Shown piece by piece: positions 59,473-64,000 of a DNA stretch of 64,000 bases. The position numbers and the translations under genes are program-made. The notes beneath the pieces are model-generated. The model was not told where the DNA came from, ran no database searches, and was given only the letters and a program-made list of their open reading frames with translations. The stretch lies in contig NZ_BMQU01000003.1 in the NCBI RefSeq assembly GCF_014648275.1, positions 1-64,000 of the forward strand, in the 5' to 3' direction. Position 1 is the stretch's first letter, and every line of letters begins with the position of its first letter. This DNA comes from Pseudomonas laurentiana. GTDB taxonomy: Bacteria > Pseudomonadota > Gammaproteobacteria > Pseudomonadales > Pseudomonadaceae.

Positions 59473-60672
59473 ATGGTCGCGCATACACCCACGTTGTTTG
59501 CTTCCGTTGCCCTCGTGGCGACGATCATGGCGTTCTGCCTGATTCTCGTAGCCCAGTACAACCAGCGTGACGGTGTATTGACCACGGGGGTTGGCTTGCT
59601 TGCGCATGCGGCTGCCTATGTCTGTTACACCCTCTACGGGCATGCGCCGCTGTGGCTCACCTACGGCGCTGCCAACACCTTGCTGTCGATAGCGCTGGGT
59701 TACTACGCGATCAGCATCTACCGGATTCGTGACCTGACGGTGCCTTGGCTGCCGGTTTTCAGCCTGCCACTGCTCATGTCGGTATTGATGGCGCTGTTGA
59801 TCGAGACCCTGGAACTGCGCATGTTGGCCGCGTCGCTGGTGCTTATCCTGCAGTGCCTGTTGATCGTTCGGCTGGCCTACCGGTACAGCGAGCCTGGAGG
59901 ACGGGCGCAGGTCTTGCTGATTATTGGCGGGAGCATCAGCCTGATCGGCCTGGGGATGCGCGTGGTTGCGATCCTGCTTGGCGGCGCGACCGAGATGCAA
60001 TACAACGTCAGCAACCTGACACAAACCATCTCTGTGAGTATCGGCACCGCGACGGTCATGATGTACTCACTGGGCCTGGTATTGCTTTCCAAGGAGCGCA
60101 GTGAGTCGAAACTGCAGCACATGGCCCATCGCGATGTGTTGACCGGCATGCTCAATCGCCGGGCGATCCTGGAGCGTTTTTCGGACGAGCTGGAGCATGC
60201 GCATCTGGCTCGGACTAGTCTGGCGGTGGCGTTAATCGACATCGACCACTTCAAGCAGATCAATGATGCTTACGGCCACCTGGCCGGGGATTCGGTGCTG
60301 GTCCACTGTGCGCGTCACTTGAGCCGGCGTTTGCGTCACTTGGACATCATTGGCCGTTACGGCGGCGAAGAATTCCTCGTGCTGCTGCCTTCAACCGACA
60401 CCGCGGGCGCGCTGGCCGTGCTCGATGCGCTGCGCGTGTCATTGGCGCACACACCGGCAGCGGTCGATGGGCAGAGTATCCCGGTGCGCTTCAGTGCTGG
60501 CTTGTGGTGCGGCATACCCGAGGCAGGGGACAGCACGGCGAAGCTGATTGCCAAGGCCGATGTGGCCCTCTATGACGCCAAGGCTTCCGGGCGAAATACA
60601 GTGTGCTTGTCACCGGCTGGGCCGGCAGCCTCTGCAGCCTGTGCAAACGACAGCCTTGAGGTGCCTGGTTGA
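59473..60672 (+). CDS. membrane-bound GGDEF diguanylate cyclase
   Basis: This 399-residue protein has seven N-terminal membrane helices (about 5-215), then a GGDEF domain (about 225-380) with HRDVLTGMLNRRA, DIDHFKQINDAYGH and the active loop YGGEEF. A low-complexity Ala-rich tail ends the protein. It should synthesise c-di-GMP. The signal is unknown and no partner gene is adjacent. Confidence 0.9.
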   Translation: MVAHTPTLFASVALVATIMAFCLILVAQYNQRDGVLTTGVGLLAHAAAYVCYTLYGHAPLWLTYGAANTLLSIALGYYAISIYRIRDLTVPWLPVFSLPLLMSVLMALLIETLELRMLAASLVLILQCLLIVRLAYRYSEPGGRAQVLLIIGGSISLIGLGMRVVAILLGGATEMQYNVSNLTQTISVSIGTATVMMYSLGLVLLSKERSESKLQHMAHRDVLTGMLNRRAILERFSDELEHAHLARTSLAVALIDIDHFKQINDAYGHLAGDSVLVHCARHLSRRLRHLDIIGRYGGEEFLVLLPSTDTAGALAVLDALRVSLAHTPAAVDGQSIPVRFSAGLWCGIPEAGDSTAKLIAKADVALYDAKASGRNTVCLSPAGPAASAACANDSLEVPG

Positions 60673-60764
60673 CGTGTAAGGGTCTGCGCTGCAGGCCTGC
60701 CGATTGCCAACGCCGGCTTTGTAAGGCGAAGCGCCCACTTAGAAGAAAAAAGTTGAACAGGGGG

Positions 60765-60793
60765 TTGCCAAGGTCAAAAAACGAGTACATAAT
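60765..60793 (+). promoter_or_regulatory. probable sigma-70 promoter of tRNA-Cys
   Basis: TTGCCA (60765-60770) and CATAAT (60788-60793) are 17 bp apart. Between this and the tRNA lies a leader of about 90 nt with an 8-bp hairpin AACTCTTT/AAAGAGTT (60822-60844). Confidence 0.6.
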
Positions 60794-60885
60794 CCCGCTC
60801 ACTCCACAGGGAGTCAGCAAAAACTCTTTAGATAACAAAGAGTTGAAGCAAGTTTGAAGCAGCGGTAACCGCTTCAGACATTTGA

Positions 60886-60959
60886 GGCCGAGTAGCAAAG
60901 TGGTTATGCTCCGGATTGCAAATCCGTCTACGCCGGTTCGATTCCGACCTCGGCCTCCA
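60886..60959 (+). tRNA. tRNA-Cys(GCA)
   Basis: A complete cloverleaf: 7-bp acceptor stem GGCCGAG/CTCGGCC, anticodon loop with GCA (GGATTGCAAATCC), T-loop GGTTCGATTCC and encoded CCA. The element beginning with the integrase at 61059 lies directly behind it, so its 3' end is the likely attachment site. Confidence 0.96.
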
Positions 60960-60966
60960 TATTTGA

Positions 60967-60999
60967 AAGCCCCGCAGATTAACGTCTGCGGGGCTTTTT
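60967..60999 (+). terminator. terminator after tRNA-Cys
   Basis: Stem AAGCCCCGCAGA / TCTGCGGGGCTT with a 6-nt loop followed by TTTTT. Confidence 0.9.
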
Positions 61000-61058
61000 C
61001 GTTGTGGTGCGGAAAGCCAAGAGTTCCGAAACTTTGAGGGTGGAGTTCCGAAACTTTC

Positions 61059-62108
61059 CTACTTCGAAGGCTTGGCGATGGCGCCAACCCGGCGGTAAAC
61101 GCGCTCGGTAATGCCTTCCTTCGAGTGCCCCAGAAGCAAGCTGGCATCGCCCAAATCTGTGATCTCCGAGGCCGCCTTGGGCCTGATATCGCGAAACTGG
61201 AACTGCACGATCCGGTTGGCCAGCTCGGGCTGCTTCTCACTGATGGCCTTCAATCGGGCCGACTCCCGCGCCTCCTGCCACCGGTTGCGCAGCATCTCCC
61301 AGGACAGCCGCTTGCCGTTGGCGCTCAGGATGAAGAACGGTGACAGGTGGTCTCGGTTCCTGAGCTTAATTCGCTCCAGCAGCGTACCAAGGCTGTTGTT
61401 CACCCCATCCACTTCCAAGATGATCCTCAGTCGCTTGCCCGTCTTGCCTTGGCTGACCAGCAGGTAGATCCCTTCCACATCGTCCTTCCGCATGGACAGC
61501 ACATCCGCCGGTCTCTGGCCGGTCAGGTATGCCAGGTCCATCGCATCCTTCAGCTCCGCCGGGGCCTCCTCATACACCGCTCGCCATACCGCCTCGTTGG
61601 CATAGTAATCGCGCGGCTTCTCTTTGTTCTTCCTTACCCCCAAGCATGGATTCTGCTGCGTCGTCAGGCCCCATTCCCGGGCCGTGTTGAATACGTGCGA
61701 CAGCAGCGCAATCTCGCGGTTGGCTCGGGTCTTCGCAGATCGACTATCTCGGTACTGCGCGATCATGGCTGGCGTGATGGCATCGATTGGCGCCGAGTCG
61801 AACACCGTTCGCAGCTGCTTCAGTTCGTAGATGTTGTCCTTCTGAGTCCGGGGCGCTTTCTTGGGCAGGATGTGCCGCTCGTACTGGTCGAAGATCCCCT
61901 TCATGGTTGTGAGCTCGGCCGGCACGGCTTTCGCCTCCAGCTCGGCCCATTTGAGTTTGGCCTGGGCCAGGTCGGTACCGAGGGGAATCTCCTTGCCAAC
62001 CGGGTCGCGGTAGTAGTACCCGACCCATACCTTGCCGTTCTTCCTGGTGCGCTTGCGCCGGTAAACTCCCGGCGGCAGGTCGCGATTCTCGGTACTTCTT
62101 GGGCGCAT
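61059..62108 (-). CDS. phage-type tyrosine recombinase (integrase)
   Basis: This 349-residue integrase has an N-terminal arm-binding or SAM-like part (1-150) and a catalytic domain with Arg in LTGQRPADVLSM, a RDIRPKAASE box, and a His/Tyr pair in LLGHSKEGITERVYRR (Tyr near 340). The box I motif reads IRPKAA where HxLRRT is usual. It points toward the tRNA-Cys gene, as integrases of tRNA-integrated elements do. Confidence 0.92.
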   Translation of the reverse strand: MRPRSTENRDLPPGVYRRKRTRKNGKVWVGYYYRDPVGKEIPLGTDLAQAKLKWAELEAKAVPAELTTMKGIFDQYERHILPKKAPRTQKDNIYELKQLRTVFDSAPIDAITPAMIAQYRDSRSAKTRANREIALLSHVFNTAREWGLTTQQNPCLGVRKNKEKPRDYYANEAVWRAVYEEAPAELKDAMDLAYLTGQRPADVLSMRKDDVEGIYLLVSQGKTGKRLRIILEVDGVNNSLGTLLERIKLRNRDHLSPFFILSANGKRLSWEMLRNRWQEARESARLKAISEKQPELANRIVQFQFRDIRPKAASEITDLGDASLLLGHSKEGITERVYRRVGAIAKPSK

Positions 62109-62109
62109 T

Positions 62110-62352
62110 TCATTTCACTCGGGAAAAGTCAGGTGTCCATGCCGTGGTCGGCAAGGGTGGAGGTGTAACAGGCAGGACGCCTACCGTGACGCCCAGCTTC
62201 ATGCGGGCGTACTGTCGACCCACCAGGGGGCGACCGCCGCGGCTCTCGACAAAGTGCCAGTGACGCTCATTGAGCCAGCGGCGCTGCCAGCCCCTGGCCT
62301 TGTAGCCGGTCAGTTCGGCCAGTTCTGTGTCCGAAAGGATTTCGGTTTCCAT
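62110..62352 (-). CDS. DUF4224-type small protein (excisionase-like position)
   Basis: This 80-residue protein opens METEILSDTELAELTGYKAR, which fits DUF4224, common beside phage integrases. A short HTH-like start may act as a directionality factor. The start at 62352 is the ATG that begins this pattern. Its stop is 1 nt from the integrase start, so the two are co-translated. Confidence 0.72.
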   Translation of the reverse strand: METEILSDTELAELTGYKARGWQRRWLNERHWHFVESRGGRPLVGRQYARMKLGVTVGVLPVTPPPLPTTAWTPDFSRVK

Positions 62353-62395
62353 GGGATAGGCTCCACGCCGCGCATGGCGGCAGAGGTGGGGAGGG

Positions 62396-62725
62396 TTAGT
62401 AGTCGGTGCTGGAGCTTGAGCTGCTATCGCTCGAACTGGATGAGCTACAGCTGTCGCTCGGCGAGTAGCTGCTGCCGCTGTCATGTCCGCCAGAGCTGTG
62501 GCTTGAGCAGCTGCTATGGGAGTGGGGTGGTTCGTAACTGTCGATCTGGTTGACCGGGTTCAGCGGACTGAACGGACTCAGGGGGGTGAGCGGGTCAAGC
62601 ATCGGGCCTGGTCTTCCGGCAGCCGTGCTGCGGCCAGCGGCGTAACCGGTTGATGGTGGTGCAGAGGGCGCCGGGCGCTGCGGCTTTGCCTTTCGGCGAA
62701 ACAGGCGGGTCAGAAAATTGGGCAT
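62396..62725 (-). CDS. small protein with Ser-rich C-terminus, unknown function
   Basis: This 109-residue protein has a basic N-terminus (FLTRLFRRKAKPQ), a Pro-rich middle, and a last 45 residues that are mostly Ser with scattered His, Asp and Cys. I do not recognise a family. Low-complexity tails of this kind occur in phage accessory proteins. Confidence 0.6.
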   Translation of the reverse strand: MPNFLTRLFRRKAKPQRPAPSAPPSTGYAAGRSTAAGRPGPMLDPLTPLSPFSPLNPVNQIDSYEPPHSHSSCSSHSSGGHDSGSSYSPSDSCSSSSSSDSSSSSSTDY

Positions 62726-62777
62726 GACTCATCCTCGCCCGCCTACCGGCAGGCTTGAGTTGTTGTAGGGGGAGGGG

Positions 62778-63551
62778 TTAGGCGCGGGCTTCGAACAGAT
62801 CGATCTGCGGTGCGGGGGTATCGCGAATGGAGATGGCTTCGGCTATCCGCTGTTTTGCGGTACCGAAGTGCGCTTCGTCCTGTTCGATTCCGATAAAGCG
62901 ACGACCGAGCTGGATGCAGGCCACGCCAGTGGTGCCGCTGCCCATGGTGTTGTCGAGAACCACCTGGCCTGAGTTGGTGTAGGTGGAGATCAGAAAGCGC
63001 ATCCATCCGACGGGCTTCTGGGTTGGGTGAAAGCTGCCGGACTGCTTATCGCTTGAGAAGAACTGCACTGATCGTGGGTACCGATCGGTTGAATCGTACT
63101 CGGTGAGCGACAGGGCTTTGCCGTAGCACTCCGAGTTGACCGTCTTGCGCTTCGCCGTCCTGCGTTCGTGTCCGCTGGTCATCTGCGGGTTGTATGTCGG
63201 TTGTCGTCGGTAGAAGACCTGGGCACTTTCGTGGGCTCGCAGCGGCTGCTTCTTGGCGTTTAGGAAGCCGGTGGCGTTCCCTTTCTCCCAGATCCATTCG
63301 TAGCGGTAGTCGGCTGGGTTGCTGGCAACGACCATCGATGCGAACGGCTGAGCAGCGCAAAGCACAATGGCCGCTTCCGGCTTTGCGATCCTCAAGTACT
63401 GCTCCCACAGCGGCGCGAAAGGAATGATCACATCCCAGGCGCACTGTGTCGTGCCGTAGGGCAGGTCGGCCAGCACCAGGTCAACGCTGGTGCTGGGTAT
63501 CGACTTCATTACCTCCAGGCAGTCGCCATGGTGAAGGTTGATTTCTGTCAT
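62778..63551 (-). CDS. phage-type DNA methyltransferase (N4/N6 class)
   Basis: This 257-residue methyltransferase has motif IV ADLPYGTT near residue 29 and motif I DNTMGSGTTGVA near residue 210, with SFHPTQKPV before it. The order (IV before I) is the beta-class arrangement of solitary adenine or N4-cytosine methylases. No restriction partner is visible. The start at 63551 (MTEINLHHGDCLEVMK) fits the family. Confidence 0.88.
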   Translation of the reverse strand: MTEINLHHGDCLEVMKSIPSTSVDLVLADLPYGTTQCAWDVIIPFAPLWEQYLRIAKPEAAIVLCAAQPFASMVVASNPADYRYEWIWEKGNATGFLNAKKQPLRAHESAQVFYRRQPTYNPQMTSGHERRTAKRKTVNSECYGKALSLTEYDSTDRYPRSVQFFSSDKQSGSFHPTQKPVGWMRFLISTYTNSGQVVLDNTMGSGTTGVACIQLGRRFIGIEQDEAHFGTAKQRIAEAISIRDTPAPQIDLFEARA

Positions 63552-63597
63552 TGCCTTGGCCCCTTCCAAATCAGGTAGGCCATATAGGTGAGGGCGA

Positions 63598-63993
63598 TCA
63601 TGCTCGATCCTCCTTTCGGCGCTCCACGTCAATCTGGTCGTACAGGGCGTCCACTCGCTTCTGTTTGCGGTTGATCGCCTCTGAACGCTTCAAGTGTTCC
63701 GACATGGCCTTGCTGTACGGCTCGATCTTCTCAATGAGCCGTAGCCGCTCATGGTGGCAAGTCGATTCGTTGAACTTCCTGGCCAGACGGTCGCGCTCAC
63801 CGAAATCGAGGTGGTCGAGCGCCCGATTCTCCTTCTCCATCTCTGCCAGCACTTCCGCCGACTGCCGCTTCCAGCGCAGGTACAGAACTTCGCTTTTCTT
63901 CGGCTTGAGGAAGAAATGTTGGGACCTGATCCAGTCCAGCAGGTCATCCTTGGTCATCTCGTCGAGCACGTCTTTCCGGGCGGGCTTACTCAC
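63598..63993 (-). CDS. hypothetical coiled-coil protein of the element
   Basis: This 131-residue, highly charged helical protein (EVLAEMEKENRALDHLDFG, EAINRKQKRVDALYDQIDVE) has no known domain. It starts with GTG at 63993, but the window ends seven bases upstream, so a start farther upstream cannot be excluded. Confidence 0.6.
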   Translation of the reverse strand: MSKPARKDVLDEMTKDDLLDWIRSQHFFLKPKKSEVLYLRWKRQSAEVLAEMEKENRALDHLDFGERDRLARKFNESTCHHERLRLIEKIEPYSKAMSEHLKRSEAINRKQKRVDALYDQIDVERRKEDRA

Positions 63994-64000
63994 AGCGAAT

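Overview
The window comes from a Pseudomonas chromosome, probably of the P. putida/fluorescens group. The evidence is the gene repertoire, GC-rich catabolic genes, a putida-type REP palindrome near 4,280, a DUF6124 gene, a Zur-controlled hisI-dihydroorotase-thrS set and tRNA-Cys. All assignments were made by reading motifs; no database search was run.

Layout. 1-106 is the end of hutU. 222-2917 holds a GlxA-type AraC regulator facing frmA (formaldehyde-glutathione dehydrogenase) and a small glyoxalase-fold gene. 3152-4219 holds a DUF6124 gene whose 5' leader carries a 75-nt three-way-junction RNA fold, with two further copies in tandem behind a terminator. 4528-10453 is ordinary accessory DNA: a LysE exporter, an SDR/MerR pair with a textbook MerR promoter, and a B3/4 - DapA-like - LysE - PaiB operon. 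10566-14079 is insertion-sequence territory: a relic IS1182-type end, an SDR/NTF2-like pair, and a complete 1.68-kb IS1182-type element whose transposase appears to have lost its ATG.

14362-35026 is a large aromatic-catabolism island and the most interesting part. It has two NodD-like LysR regulators, a flavoprotein hydroxylase, an extradiol-type VOC dioxygenase, a Rieske ferredoxin, a C-C-hydrolase-like alpha/beta hydrolase, an FAH-family hydrolase, a cupin, a cyclase-family hydrolase, an amidohydrolase and SDRs. It also has an envelope module (DUF1302 porin-like protein, DUF1329, YCF48-like protein, RND pump, MFS). Three clear promoters and two weaker ones carry paired ATC-N9-GAT half-sites 7 bp apart, which is nod-box architecture. 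I infer a flavonoid-like inducer and substrate, comparable to the Herbaspirillum fde naringenin genes.

35171-40347 holds a small membrane protein, a PAS-GGDEF protein, a DUF2262 protein and two L,D-transpeptidases. 40489-54498 is a methylated-amine oxidation locus. Tmm makes TMAO from trimethylamine, Tdm splits TMAO to dimethylamine and formaldehyde, and a DmmA/reductase/heme N-demethylase complex oxidises dimethylamine. A GcvT-like protein and PurU handle one-carbon units, amtB-glnK handles ammonium, and a NarL-type two-component system with a PAS protein probably controls the locus. A GAGGTA-centred motif recurs in its promoters. 55564-59349 is a zinc-starvation operon behind a perfect Zur-type palindrome. 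After a membrane GGDEF protein and tRNA-Cys, the window ends in the integrase end of a prophage or integrative element (61059-64000, cut by the window edge).
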